A stretch of DNA of 64,000 nucleotides, taken from Streptantibioticus_A sp037034305. GTDB lineage: Bacteria > Actinomycetota > Actinomycetes > Streptomycetales > Streptomycetaceae. Under the pieces are notes generated by a model, which was not told the DNA's origin, made no database searches, and was given only the letters and a program-made list of their open reading frames with translations. This document shows positions 17,097 through 25,114 of the stretch, piece by piece. How positions within the stretch are numbered: position 1 is the first letter of the stretch; each line of letters opens with the position of its first letter. The translations under genes were made by a program, and so were the position numbers. The DNA lies in NCBI GenBank assembly GCA_037034305.1, contig JBAGJY010000011.1, forward strand, positions 170,721-234,720, given 5' to 3'.

Positions 17097-18602
17097 TCAG
17101 TGCACGTCGCCCAGCAGCGCGATGATTCGCTTGCGGTAGACGAAGACCGCCACACCGGCGAGCGCGGCCACCGCGCCCTGGATCGCGAACGACGCCTCGG
17201 ACAGGAACGCGTTGCCCGCCACCAGCTGGATGATCGCGGCGGTGCAGTCACCGGCCGTCACGGCCAGGAACCACATACCCATCATCTGGCCCGCGTACTT
17301 GGCCGGAGCCAGCTTGGTGGTGACCGACAGGCCGACCGGCGACAGGCACAGCTCCGCGACCGTCTGCACCAGGTAGACCATGGCCAGCCACAGCGGGGTG
17401 ACCCTCACGCCGCCCGCGGCGGCGGCCTGCGCCAGCATCATCACACCGAACGAGATGCCGATGCCCGCCAGACCGAGCGCGAACTTCACCGTGGTGCTGG
17501 GGTTGCGGTCCTTCAGCTTCACCCAGAGCATCGCGATGAACGGCGCCAGCGCCATGATGTAGAGCGGGTTGAGCGACTGGAACCAGCTGCTCGGGAAGTT
17601 GAAGCCGAACAGCTTCGACGCCGTGTTGTCGCTGGCGAAGACCGTCAGGGTGGAGCCGGACTGGTCGTAGATCATCCAGAACACCGCGGCCGCGATGAAG
17701 AACCAGATGTACCCGGTGACCTTGGACCGCTCGTCCGTCGTGATCTCCTTGTCGCGGCGGATCTTCACGAAGTACAGCGCGGGCAGCGCCAGACCGGCCA
17801 GCGACAGCGGCCACAGCGCCCAGTTGATGGTGAACGAACCGGTGGCGATCACCACGACGTAGAACAGCACCGCCGCACCGGCCCACATGCTGGCCTTACG
17901 CAGCAGCACGGAGCGCTCCTCGGCCCGCAGCGGGGCCGGGACGCGGCTGCTCTCCTCCGCCAGGTGGCGGGTGCCCAGCAGGAACTGGCCGAGGCCCAGC
18001 GCCATGCCGACACCGGCGAGCGCGAAGCCCAGGTGCCAGTTGACGCTCTGGCCCACCGTGCCGATGACCAGCGGCGCCGCGAAGGCACCGAGGTTGATGC
18101 CCATGTAGAAGATCGTGAAGGCGCCGTCCCGGCGCGGGTCGTTCCGGTCCGGGTAGAGGTGGCCGACCATCGTGGAGATGTTGGCCTTCAGCAGACCGGA
18201 GCCGACCGCGATGAAGACCAGGCCCACGAAGAACGAGGCCTCGAACGGAACCGCCAGCAGGAAGTGGCCGATCATGATGATGGTGCCGGCCACCGCGACG
18301 GTCTTGCGCGGGCCCCACAGGCGGTCCGCGATCCAGCCGCCGGGCATGGCGAGCAGGTACACCGTCGCGTTGTAGACGGAGTAGATGGCTGCACCGGTGG
18401 CAGCGGCGAAGGCAAGACCGCCCTTGGAGGCCGGGGCGACCAGATACAGCACGAGCAGTGCGCGCATGCCGTAGAAGCTGAACCGCTCCCACATCTCGGT
18501 CATGAAGAGGGTGGCCAGGCCGCGGGGGTGGCCGAAGAAGGTCTTGCCGCTACTCGCAGGGGTCGCCTGCGGTGCGGCGTCCTTCGTCAGGCTGGACGCC
18601 AT
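17097..18602 (-). CDS. POT/PTR family proton-dependent oligopeptide transporter
   Basis: A 501-residue inner-membrane symporter for di- and tripeptides. It starts with a short cytoplasmic N-terminus, then shows the family signature near the first helix (LFMTEMWERFSFYGMRALLVLYL, including the ExxERFxxYG motif) and about 14 hydrophobic segments. GMWFLAVTAGDCTAAI lies near the end. ATG at 18602 was chosen because AAGGAA lies eight bases upstream and the protein then has the family length; the open frame runs on to 18935 without support. An inverted repeat at 18830-18867 lies about 230 bases upstream and may be in its leader. It ends 20 bases from the bidirectional terminator. Confidence 0.92.
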   Translation of the reverse strand: MASSLTKDAAPQATPASSGKTFFGHPRGLATLFMTEMWERFSFYGMRALLVLYLVAPASKGGLAFAAATGAAIYSVYNATVYLLAMPGGWIADRLWGPRKTVAVAGTIIMIGHFLLAVPFEASFFVGLVFIAVGSGLLKANISTMVGHLYPDRNDPRRDGAFTIFYMGINLGAFAAPLVIGTVGQSVNWHLGFALAGVGMALGLGQFLLGTRHLAEESSRVPAPLRAEERSVLLRKASMWAGAAVLFYVVVIATGSFTINWALWPLSLAGLALPALYFVKIRRDKEITTDERSKVTGYIWFFIAAAVFWMIYDQSGSTLTVFASDNTASKLFGFNFPSSWFQSLNPLYIMALAPFIAMLWVKLKDRNPSTTVKFALGLAGIGISFGVMMLAQAAAAGGVRVTPLWLAMVYLVQTVAELCLSPVGLSVTTKLAPAKYAGQMMGMWFLAVTAGDCTAAIIQLVAGNAFLSEASFAIQGAVAALAGVAVFVYRKRIIALLGDVH

Positions 18603-19056
18603 GGTCGTTCCTTGGGTGCTCAGAGCGTGTGTCGGGGGGAACACACACCCGGTGGGGGTGACCGGCACCGGCACGCGTACCACCCGCCCCCAACGTCCAC
18701 GGGGTTCGCCCCCTTGTCGGGAGCGGCAGAGCGGTCGCACGCCGGGATCCACGCCCCGCCTACGCGGCATGGGCCCGGCCGACAGGTCATTCACTGGTGA
18801 GGGTGGCAGGTTTGCCGCCCCCGCACAGAAAGAGACTCTTGGCGCGTCGTTCGGCCGAGAGTCTCTTGGTCGTGCTAACGGACGTTCGCCCCAAGGTAGG
18901 TCAAGAGGCGCGGCTATTGCACCGTGTTGAGACATACGTCACAAGGGGGCGCGAGGGGTCGTGTGATCGACTCTCCGGCGCGCCGAGCCCCATCGATGAT
19001 CCGGTGGCGTCCGCCCGCGCGCCCCCCTGGCCAGCTACGCGGACTACCATCAGCCC
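18603..19056. other. divergent promoter region of the POT transporter and the two-component system
   Basis: No gene. It holds the inverted repeat at 18830-18867 and an AT-richer patch around 18910-18960, where the promoters of the two divergent units probably lie. Confidence 0.5.
18830..18867. promoter_or_regulatory. inverted repeat upstream of the POT transporter
   Basis: AAGAGACTCT (18830-18839) is exactly complementary to AGAGTCTCTT (18858-18867). The stem extends four more bases inward with one G-T pair, leaving a loop of about ten bases. It sits in the 5' region of the POT gene and has no T run in either direction that would mark an ordinary terminator. Confidence 0.5.
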
Positions 19057-19728
19057 ATGACCCGCGTACTGCTCGCCGAGGACGACGCTTCGATCTCGGA
19101 ACCGCTCGCTCGCGCGCTGCGCCGCGAAGGCTATGAGGTCGAGGTGCGCGAAGACGGACCCACGGCACTCGACGCCGGACTCCAGGGTGCCGTGGACCTG
19201 CTCGTTCTGGATCTGGGCCTGCCCGGCATGGACGGCCTGGAGGTGTGTCGACGGCTGCGCACCGAGGGCCATGGCTTTCCGGTACTGGTACTCACCGCCC
19301 GGGCCGACGAGGTGGACACGGTGGTCGGCCTGGACGCCGGTGCCGACGACTACGTGACCAAGCCGTTCCGGCTGGCCGAGCTGCTCGCCCGGGTACGGGC
19401 GCTGCTGCGGCGCGGCAGCGCCGAGGCCCAGCCCACCACCCAGGGTGTGCGGATCGACGTCGAGTCGCACCGCGCCTGGATCGGCGACGAGGAACTCTCG
19501 CTCACCGCCAAGGAGTTCGACCTGCTGCGCGTACTGGTACGGGACGCGGGCCGGGTCGTCACCCGCGACCAGCTGATGCGCGAGGTGTGGGACACCACGT
19601 GGTGGTCCTCGACCAAGACGCTCGACATGCACATCTCCTGGCTGCGCAAGAAGCTCGGCGACGACGCCGCCAACCCGCGCTACATCTCCACCGTCCGCGG
19701 CGTCGGCTTCCGCTTCGAGAAGAACTAG
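19057..19728 (+). CDS. OmpR-family response regulator
   Basis: A 223-residue two-component regulator. The receiver domain (about 1-118) has the acidic pair DD at 9-10, the phospho-acceptor Asp52 in LLVLDLGLPGMDG, and the Lys of TKPFRL. The winged-helix DNA-binding domain (about 128-222) has LTAKEFDLLRVLVRDAGRVV and TLDMHISWLRKKLGD. It is followed 25 bases later by its sensor kinase. Members of this family usually bind tandem 11-base direct repeats; such a pair is found at 21826-21847, but any link is inference. The stimulus is unknown. Confidence 0.95.
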   Translation: MTRVLLAEDDASISEPLARALRREGYEVEVREDGPTALDAGLQGAVDLLVLDLGLPGMDGLEVCRRLRTEGHGFPVLVLTARADEVDTVVGLDAGADDYVTKPFRLAELLARVRALLRRGSAEAQPTTQGVRIDVESHRAWIGDEELSLTAKEFDLLRVLVRDAGRVVTRDQLMREVWDTTWWSSTKTLDMHISWLRKKLGDDAANPRYISTVRGVGFRFEKN

Positions 19729-19753
19729 CGATACGAGAAGTGTCTGAACTCCG

Positions 19754-21055
19754 ATGCGCCGCCGTCTGATCAACTCCACGCTCGCCGTGGTCCTCGTCGT
19801 GATCGCCGTCTTCGGGATCTCGTTGGTGATCGTGGAGAGCCGGACGATCGAAAGCAGCGCCAAGGAGAGCGTGCAGTCCGACGCCGTCCAGCTGATCGGT
19901 GTCGTGGAGAACCGCATCGCCGCGGGGGAGAAGGTCTCGCCACCCGCGCTCACCCGGCAGATCACCTCCCAGCGGTACGCCGTGATCAAGATCCCCGGTC
20001 AGGGGCCGATCACCCTGGGCACGCCGCCGCAGGGCAAGGTCGTCCAGTCCCTGCAGACCGGTGTGCACGGCGAGTCGGTGCTGGTGCAGGAGTCCCGCTC
20101 GGTGATCAGCCAGGAGATCGGCCGCACCCTGCTGGTGATCCTCGCGGTGGCGCTGCTGGCCATCGCCGCGGCCGTGGTGCTCGCCGTGCAGCAGGCCAGA
20201 CGGCTGACCTCGCCGCTGATCGATCTGGCCGAGACCGCCGAGCGGCTGGGCTCCGGCGACCCGCGTCCCCGGCACCGCCGCTACGGGGTGCCGGAGCTGG
20301 ACCGGGTGGCCGACGTGCTGGACTCCAGCGCGGAGCGGATCGCCAAGATGCTCACCGCCGAGCGTCGGCTGGCCGCCGACGCCTCCCACCAGCTGCGCAC
20401 CCCGCTGACCGCGCTGTCGATGCGCCTTGAGGAGATCATCGCCACCGACGACCACGACACAGTCAAGGAGGAGGCGACCATCGCGCTCGGCCAGGTCGAG
20501 CGGCTCACCGACGTGGTGCAGCGGCTGCTGACCAACTCACGCGACCCGCGCACCGGCTCCGCGGTCGCCTTCGACCTGGACGAGGTGATCAAGCAGCAGT
20601 TGGAGGAGTGGCGCCCGGCCTACCGGGGTGAGGGCCGCAGCATCTCCAGCACCGGCACCCGCGGGCTGCGCGCGGTCGGCACCCCGGGGGCGGTCGCCCA
20701 GGTGCTCGCCACACTGATCGAGAACGCGCTGATGCACGGCTCCGGCTCGGTGATCATCCACACCCGGGTCACCGGCAACCAGGCCGTCGCCGAGGTCACC
20801 GACGAGGGCCAGGGCGTGCCGCCCGACCTGGGCTCGCGGGTCTTCGAGCGGACCGTCAGCGGCCGCAACTCGACCGGCCTGGGCCTCGCCGTCGCCCGTG
20901 ACCTGGCGGAGGCCGACGGCGGCCGTCTGGAGCTGCTGCAGCAGCGCCCGCCGGTCTTCGCGCTGTTCCTGGCCCGGGAGAGCGGGGAGCGCGCCGAGGG
21001 CGGTACGCAAACGCCGGAGGGCCGCCCTGACCAGGACGGCCCTCCGGTTCGCTGA
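19754..21055 (+). CDS. sensor histidine kinase
   Basis: A 433-residue membrane kinase paired with the preceding regulator. The first membrane helix is at about 8-30, an extracytoplasmic sensor region at about 31-118, and the second helix (LLVILAVALLAIAAAVVLAV) follows. Then come a HAMP-like linker, HisKA with the phospho-acceptor His212 in ASHQLRTPLT, and a HATPase domain with IENALMHG, TDEGQGVP and STGLGLAVARDLAE. ATG 19754 gives the full first helix. The last codons form a terminator-like hairpin (21014-21047), so the end of transcription appears to be encoded inside the gene. Confidence 0.95.
   Translation: MRRRLINSTLAVVLVVIAVFGISLVIVESRTIESSAKESVQSDAVQLIGVVENRIAAGEKVSPPALTRQITSQRYAVIKIPGQGPITLGTPPQGKVVQSLQTGVHGESVLVQESRSVISQEIGRTLLVILAVALLAIAAAVVLAVQQARRLTSPLIDLAETAERLGSGDPRPRHRRYGVPELDRVADVLDSSAERIAKMLTAERRLAADASHQLRTPLTALSMRLEEIIATDDHDTVKEEATIALGQVERLTDVVQRLLTNSRDPRTGSAVAFDLDEVIKQQLEEWRPAYRGEGRSISSTGTRGLRAVGTPGAVAQVLATLIENALMHGSGSVIIHTRVTGNQAVAEVTDEGQGVPPDLGSRVFERTVSGRNSTGLGLAVARDLAEADGGRLELLQQRPPVFALFLARESGERAEGGTQTPEGRPDQDGPPVR
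21014..21047. terminator. terminator hairpin embedded in the 3' end of the kinase gene
   Basis: CCGGAGGGCCG (21014-21024) pairs perfectly with CGGCCCTCCGG (21037-21047) around a 12-base loop. The kinase stop codon follows at 21053-21055, and the convergent GtrA gene ends at 21072. Confidence 0.7.
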
Positions 21056-21071
21056 GGTGTGCGCGGGGTGA

Positions 21072-21575
21072 CTACTTGCGGCCCGCGTTGACCCGGGAGC
21101 GCTCGGCGTCGCTGAGGATGGCCTCCGCCTGCTCGACCGCCTGCGCGGGCAGCGAGCGGAACACCCAGGTCCGGTAGGACCAGAAGCGGAACAGGGTGGC
21201 CACACCGATTCCGGCGAGGCTCCAGAAGTTGTTCGCCAAGCGGCCGTTCCAGCCCATGCCGTAGGTGGCGGCGTAGAGGATGCCGTTCTGGATCACCAGG
21301 CCGACCACACTGAAGAAGACGAAGAGGCCGATCTCCTTGCCGCGCTGGCTCCTGTCGGCGCTCCGGTAGGTGAAGTAGCGGAAGCCGACGTAGTTGAAGG
21401 TGATGGCGATGATGGTCGCCAGCACGCTCGCGCGGACGGTCTGCAGACCGGTGCTGAGCAGAAGGTTCAGCGCGATCATGTTGACGAAGATGCCCGCGAT
21501 GCCGACGAGGCCGAACTTGGCGATCTCGCGGTAGAGGAGCCTCAATCGAGTGTTCAGCGCGCTCAGTCGACTCAT
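21072..21575 (-). CDS. GtrA family membrane protein
   Basis: A 167-residue protein with four predicted membrane helices (about 18-40, 45-67, 84-106 and 118-136) and the GtrA signature KFGLVGIAGIFVNMIALNLL at the N-terminus. Near the end it has FRFWSYRTWVFR. GtrA-like proteins are thought to flip lipid-linked sugars or partner with glycosyltransferases for cell-wall or polysaccharide modification. It stands alone between the sensor kinase (convergent) and a 426-base gap. The ATG at 21575 gives the usual length. Family is sure; substrate unknown. Confidence 0.92.
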   Translation of the reverse strand: MSRLSALNTRLRLLYREIAKFGLVGIAGIFVNMIALNLLLSTGLQTVRASVLATIIAITFNYVGFRYFTYRSADRSQRGKEIGLFVFFSVVGLVIQNGILYAATYGMGWNGRLANNFWSLAGIGVATLFRFWSYRTWVFRSLPAQAVEQAEAILSDAERSRVNAGRK

Positions 21576-22001
21576 GATGTCGCTAGACCCTGTCTGTCGG
21601 TGATCGTCGGTTGCCGGTGCTGATGTGCCGGTGCCGGTTCATTGGGCTGTTCGGCTGCTCCCCCTAGGGCATCATGCTAACCACCAAGGGTGAACGATCG
21701 CCTCCTGTCGAGGTGTATCCGGCCCCGCCCAAGGGTAGGCAACGCCAAGTTGTGCCCACGTGCTGGTAAAGCCGGACCTCCCGTGAAGTGGGACGGCCCG
21801 CCGCTCACCGGGGTTCTCCGCGGGCGTCTTAAATTCGTCTTACATTCTTGCGATGATCGCATGCTCGGGCGCGTTTAGCCCGGCAACGCGAGGGTGTCCA
21901 CTCGGCGGTCACGTGGTACGCCCCCGGTTGCCCACCTCTCGGGTGAGGTCACGCAACGCGCGTAGATTCGTCCGGAGTGTCCTCGCCTATACCCTGGCCT
22001 G
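21576..22001. other. divergent intergenic region between the GtrA and purK genes
   Basis: No gene. It contains a tandem 11-base direct repeat (21826-21847) in a clearly less GC-rich patch, followed by a small palindrome TGCGATGATCGCA (21849-21861). Promoters for gtrA (leftward) and purK (rightward) must lie here. Confidence 0.5.
21826..21847 (+). promoter_or_regulatory. tandem 11-base direct repeat, putative response-regulator site
   Basis: GTCTTAAATTC (21826-21836) is followed without gap by GTCTTACATTC (21837-21847), 10 of 11 identical. Head-to-tail 11-base units are the usual layout of sites for OmpR/PhoP-type regulators; an OmpR-type regulator is encoded 2 kb away. Confidence 0.45.
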
Positions 22002-23219
22002 GTGACATTCCCCGTAGTCGGCATGGTCGGGGGCGGACAACTCGCCCGTATGACGCACGAGGCGGGCATCCCGCTCGGCATTCGTTTCAAACTGCTCAGC
22101 GACGGTCCGCAGGACTCCGCGGCGCAGGTCGTCCAGGACGTGGTGATCGGTGACTACCGCGATCTTGAGACGCTCCGCGAGTTCGCCAAGGGGTGTGATG
22201 TGGTCACCTTCGACCACGAACACGTCCCGACCGAACATCTGCGGGCCTTGGAGGCCGAGGGGGTCGTCATCCGTCCGGGGCCGGAAGCGCTGGTGCGCGC
22301 CCAGGACAAGGGGGCGATGCGGGAGGCGCTGACCGCGATCGGGGTGCCGTGCCCACGGCACCGTATCGTCGCCGACCCGGCCGACGTGGCGGCCTTCGCC
22401 GCCGAGGGCGACGCTGCGGCGGGCCCCCATCCGGCAGACGACGCCGCGACGCGAAGCGCCTCGGCTGAGGGTGGCGGCGGGCGGCGGGCGGGATTCCCGG
22501 TCGTCCTGAAGACCGTACGCGGTGGATATGACGGCAAGGGGGTTTGGGTCGTCCACGACACCGAAGAGGCGGGTGAACCCTTCAAGGCGGGTGTGCCGGT
22601 GCTCGCCGAGGAGAAGGTCGACTTCGTGCGGGAGCTCGCCGCCAACGTCGTCCGCTCCCCGCACGGCCAGGCCGTCGCCTACCCGGTGGTGGAGTCGATC
22701 CAGGTCGACGGCGTCTGCGACACCGTGATCGCGCCCGCGCCCGATCTGTCCCCCGAACTGTCCGCGCACGCCCAGCAGTTGGCGCTGACCATCGCCAGGG
22801 AACTCGGGGTCGTCGGCCATCTCGCGGTCGAGCTGTTCGAGACCCGGGACGGCCGGATCCTGGTCAACGAACTGGCGATGCGTCCGCACAACAGCGGCCA
22901 CTGGACCCAGGACGGCGCCGTCACCTCGCAGTTCGCCAACCATCTGCGCGCCGTGCTCGACCTGCCGCTGGGCGACCCGCGTCCGCGCGCCCGGTGGACC
23001 GTGATGGCCAACGTGCTCGGCGGTGACTACCCCGACATGTACCACGCGTACCTGCACTGCATGGCCCGGGATCCCAGCCTGAAGATCCACATGTATGGCA
23101 AGGACGTGAAGCCGGGCCGTAAGGTCGGCCACGTCAACACCTACGGCGACGACCTGGCCGACGTGCGCGAGCGCGCCCGGCACGCCGCCGACTACCTGCG
23201 AGGAACGATCACCGAATGA
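22002..23219 (+). CDS. purK: 5-(carboxyamino)imidazole ribonucleotide synthase
   Basis: ATP-dependent carboxylation of AIR with bicarbonate in purine synthesis; an ATP-grasp enzyme. The 405 residues include the N-terminal VVGMVGGGQLARM, the EHVP segment, the ATP-grasp strand VVLKTVRGGYDGKGVWVV, and the metal-binding ELAMRPHNSGHWTQD. The protein is longer than usual because of a Gly/Ala/Ser-rich insert (about residues 132-164, after DVAAFAAEG) just before the ATP-grasp strand. GTG 22002 gives the standard N-terminus. The stop overlaps the purE start (ATGA), so both subunits of this step are co-translated. Confidence 0.95.
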   Translation: MTFPVVGMVGGGQLARMTHEAGIPLGIRFKLLSDGPQDSAAQVVQDVVIGDYRDLETLREFAKGCDVVTFDHEHVPTEHLRALEAEGVVIRPGPEALVRAQDKGAMREALTAIGVPCPRHRIVADPADVAAFAAEGDAAAGPHPADDAATRSASAEGGGGRRAGFPVVLKTVRGGYDGKGVWVVHDTEEAGEPFKAGVPVLAEEKVDFVRELAANVVRSPHGQAVAYPVVESIQVDGVCDTVIAPAPDLSPELSAHAQQLALTIARELGVVGHLAVELFETRDGRILVNELAMRPHNSGHWTQDGAVTSQFANHLRAVLDLPLGDPRPRARWTVMANVLGGDYPDMYHAYLHCMARDPSLKIHMYGKDVKPGRKVGHVNTYGDDLADVRERARHAADYLRGTITE

Positions 23220-23740
23220 ACTCCCCCCTCGTCGGCATCGTCATGGGGTCCGACTCCGACTGGCCCGTCATGGAAGCCGCAGCCAAGGCGCTCGAAGAGT
23301 TCGAGGTCCCCTACGAGGTGGACGTCGTCTCGGCGCACCGCATGCCGCGCGAGATGGTCGGGTACGGGGAGCGGGCGGCCGGGCGCGGCCTGAAGGCGAT
23401 CATCGCGGGCGCGGGCGGCGCCGCCCACCTGCCCGGGATGCTCGCCTCGGTCACCCCGCTCCCGGTGATCGGCGTGCCCGTACCGCTGAAGTACCTGGAC
23501 GGCATGGACTCCTTGCTGTCCATCGTGCAGATGCCCGCCGGGGTACCGGTGGCCACCGTCTCCATCGGCGGGGCGCGCAACGCCGGGCTGCTCGCGGTGC
23601 GGATGCTGGCCGCGCACGACGAGGAACTCCTTGAGCGGATGCGGCACTTCCAGGAGGACCTCAACCAGCAGGCCACCGAGAAGGGCAAGCGGCTGCGCAG
23701 CAAGGTCGGGGGCCAGGGCTCCTTCGGGTTCGCCAAGTGA
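23216..23740 (+). CDS. purE: N5-carboxyaminoimidazole ribonucleotide mutase
   Basis: Moves the carboxyl group of N5-CAIR to give CAIR, the step after PurK. The 174-residue protein shows the class I PurE signatures GIVMGSDSDWPVMEAA, VVSAHRMP, the AGAGGAAHLPGM loop and GVPVATVSIGGARNAGLLA. It overlaps purK by four bases and the dipeptidase gene by four bases, so three genes form one coupled unit. Confidence 0.97.
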   Translation: MNSPLVGIVMGSDSDWPVMEAAAKALEEFEVPYEVDVVSAHRMPREMVGYGERAAGRGLKAIIAGAGGAAHLPGMLASVTPLPVIGVPVPLKYLDGMDSLLSIVQMPAGVPVATVSIGGARNAGLLAVRMLAAHDEELLERMRHFQEDLNQQATEKGKRLRSKVGGQGSFGFAK

Positions 23741-24939
23741 GCGCCGCGGTGGACCACCTCGCCCGCGCCCGCGAACTCCTCGCCGAGCACCCGGTGGTCG
23801 ACGGCCACAACGACCTGCCGTGGGCGCTGCGTGAACAGGTGCGCTACGACCTCGACCGGATCGACCTCGCCGCCGACCAGCGCGCCTGCCTGCACACCGA
23901 CATACCCCGGCTGCGCGCCGGTGGTGTCGGTGCCCAGTTCTGGTCGGTCTTCGTCCGTGCCGACCTCACCGGTGACGACGCGGTCAGCGCCACACTCGAA
24001 CAGATTGACGTGGTGCGGCAGTTGACCGAGCGCTATCCGGCGGACCTGCGGCTGGCCACCACCGCGGACGACATGGAGACCGCGCGGGCGCAGGGGCGGA
24101 TCGCCTCGCTGATGGGGGCCGAGGGCGGCCACTCCATCAACAACTCCCTCGCCACCCTGCGGGCGTTCCACGCGCTCGGGGTGCGCTACATGACGCTCAC
24201 GCACAACAGCAACGTGCCGTGGGCGGACTCCGCCACCGACGAGCCGCGGGCGAACGGGCTGACCCGGTTCGGCGAGGAGGTGGTCCGGGAGATGAACCGC
24301 TGCGGCATGCTGGTCGACCTCAGCCATGTCTCGGCCGACACCATGCGCGACGCGCTGCGGGTCAGCTCGGCGCCGGTGGTCTTCTCGCACTCCTCGTCCC
24401 GCGCGGTGTGCGACCACCCGCGCAACGTCCCCGACGACGTACTGGAGTTGCTGCCCGGCAACGGCGGGGTGGCGATGGCCACGTTCGTGCCGAAGTTCAT
24501 CCTCACCGAGGCCATCGAGTGGACCGCGGGCGCCGACGAGAACATGCGCGCCCACGGTCTGCACCCGCTGGACTCCACGCCCAGGGGCATGGAGGTGCAG
24601 CGAGCCTACGAGGAGCGCAACCCGCGCCCGGTGGCCACCGCGGCCACCGTGGCCGACCACCTCGACCACATGCGCGAGGTCGCAGGCGTCGACCACATCG
24701 GTATCGGCGGTGACTTCGACGGCACCGCCTTCGTACCGAAGGACCTGGACGACGTCGCGGGCTACCCCAACCTGATCGCCGAACTGCTGCGGCGCGGCTG
24801 GTCGGACGCCGACCTGGCCAAGCTGACCTGGCACAACGCGGTACGGGTGGTGCGCGACGCGGAGGCGGTCGGCCGGGAGGAGCAGGCGCGGCGCGGGCCG
24901 TCCAACGCGACCCTCGAACAGCTCGACGGGCGCGGTTAG
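23737..24939 (+). CDS. membrane dipeptidase (peptidase family M19)
   Basis: A 400-residue zinc dipeptidase of the renal-dipeptidase family. The metal ligands are in VVDGHNDLPWAL (HxD), SLMGAEGGHSI (Glu), LSHVS and HSSSRAVCDHPRN, and the active site ends with IGIGGDFDG. No signal peptide is evident with GTG 23737, which overlaps the purE stop, so the enzyme is probably cytoplasmic. M19 enzymes cleave dipeptides, including D-amino-acid-containing ones. Its coupling to purKE is an operon habit rather than a pathway link. Confidence 0.92.
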   Translation: MSAAVDHLARARELLAEHPVVDGHNDLPWALREQVRYDLDRIDLAADQRACLHTDIPRLRAGGVGAQFWSVFVRADLTGDDAVSATLEQIDVVRQLTERYPADLRLATTADDMETARAQGRIASLMGAEGGHSINNSLATLRAFHALGVRYMTLTHNSNVPWADSATDEPRANGLTRFGEEVVREMNRCGMLVDLSHVSADTMRDALRVSSAPVVFSHSSSRAVCDHPRNVPDDVLELLPGNGGVAMATFVPKFILTEAIEWTAGADENMRAHGLHPLDSTPRGMEVQRAYEERNPRPVATAATVADHLDHMREVAGVDHIGIGGDFDGTAFVPKDLDDVAGYPNLIAELLRRGWSDADLAKLTWHNAVRVVRDAEAVGREEQARRGPSNATLEQLDGRG

Positions 24940-25043
24940 TTCTCGGGTGTGGCCGCGTAAGGGGTGTGTCAATCCGCGCGGCCACACCGCCAAGGGCACA
25001 TCAAGAGCGTCCGGTCGCGCTGCCCGGAGCCGATTGGCTGGAT

Positions 25044-25107
25044 GGCGCCGGTAACCCACCGGTGCCGCTCCGTGGCGCACAGCCACGGGACGGAATCCCC
25101 CCGTCCC
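25044..25107 (+). promoter_or_regulatory. structured leader upstream of kdpB (possible riboswitch)
   Basis: Three hairpins lie in tandem before the kdpB start. H1: GGCGCCGGT (25044-25052) and ACCGGTGCC (25058-25066), loop AACCC. H2: CCGTGG (25070-25075) and CCACGG (25083-25088). H3: GGGACGG (25087-25093) and CCGTCCC (25101-25107); H2 and H3 share two bases. No Shine-Dalgarno precedes ATG 25115 or ATG 25127. The GGTAACCCAC and GGACGGAATCC segments loosely recall the ydaO c-di-AMP riboswitch, which controls potassium transporters in other bacteria. The match is partial. Confidence 0.4.
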
Positions 25108-25114
25108 CGTAGCG

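Noticed and set aside
17031..18800. 589-codon plus-strand frame
   Set aside because: Antisense to the POT transporter; composition is Arg/Gln/Gly-rich and no domain is seen.
24940..25114. Remnant of kdpA or kdpC upstream of kdpB
   Set aside because: No recognisable KdpA or KdpC segment in any frame; the stretch is mainly hairpin-forming leader.
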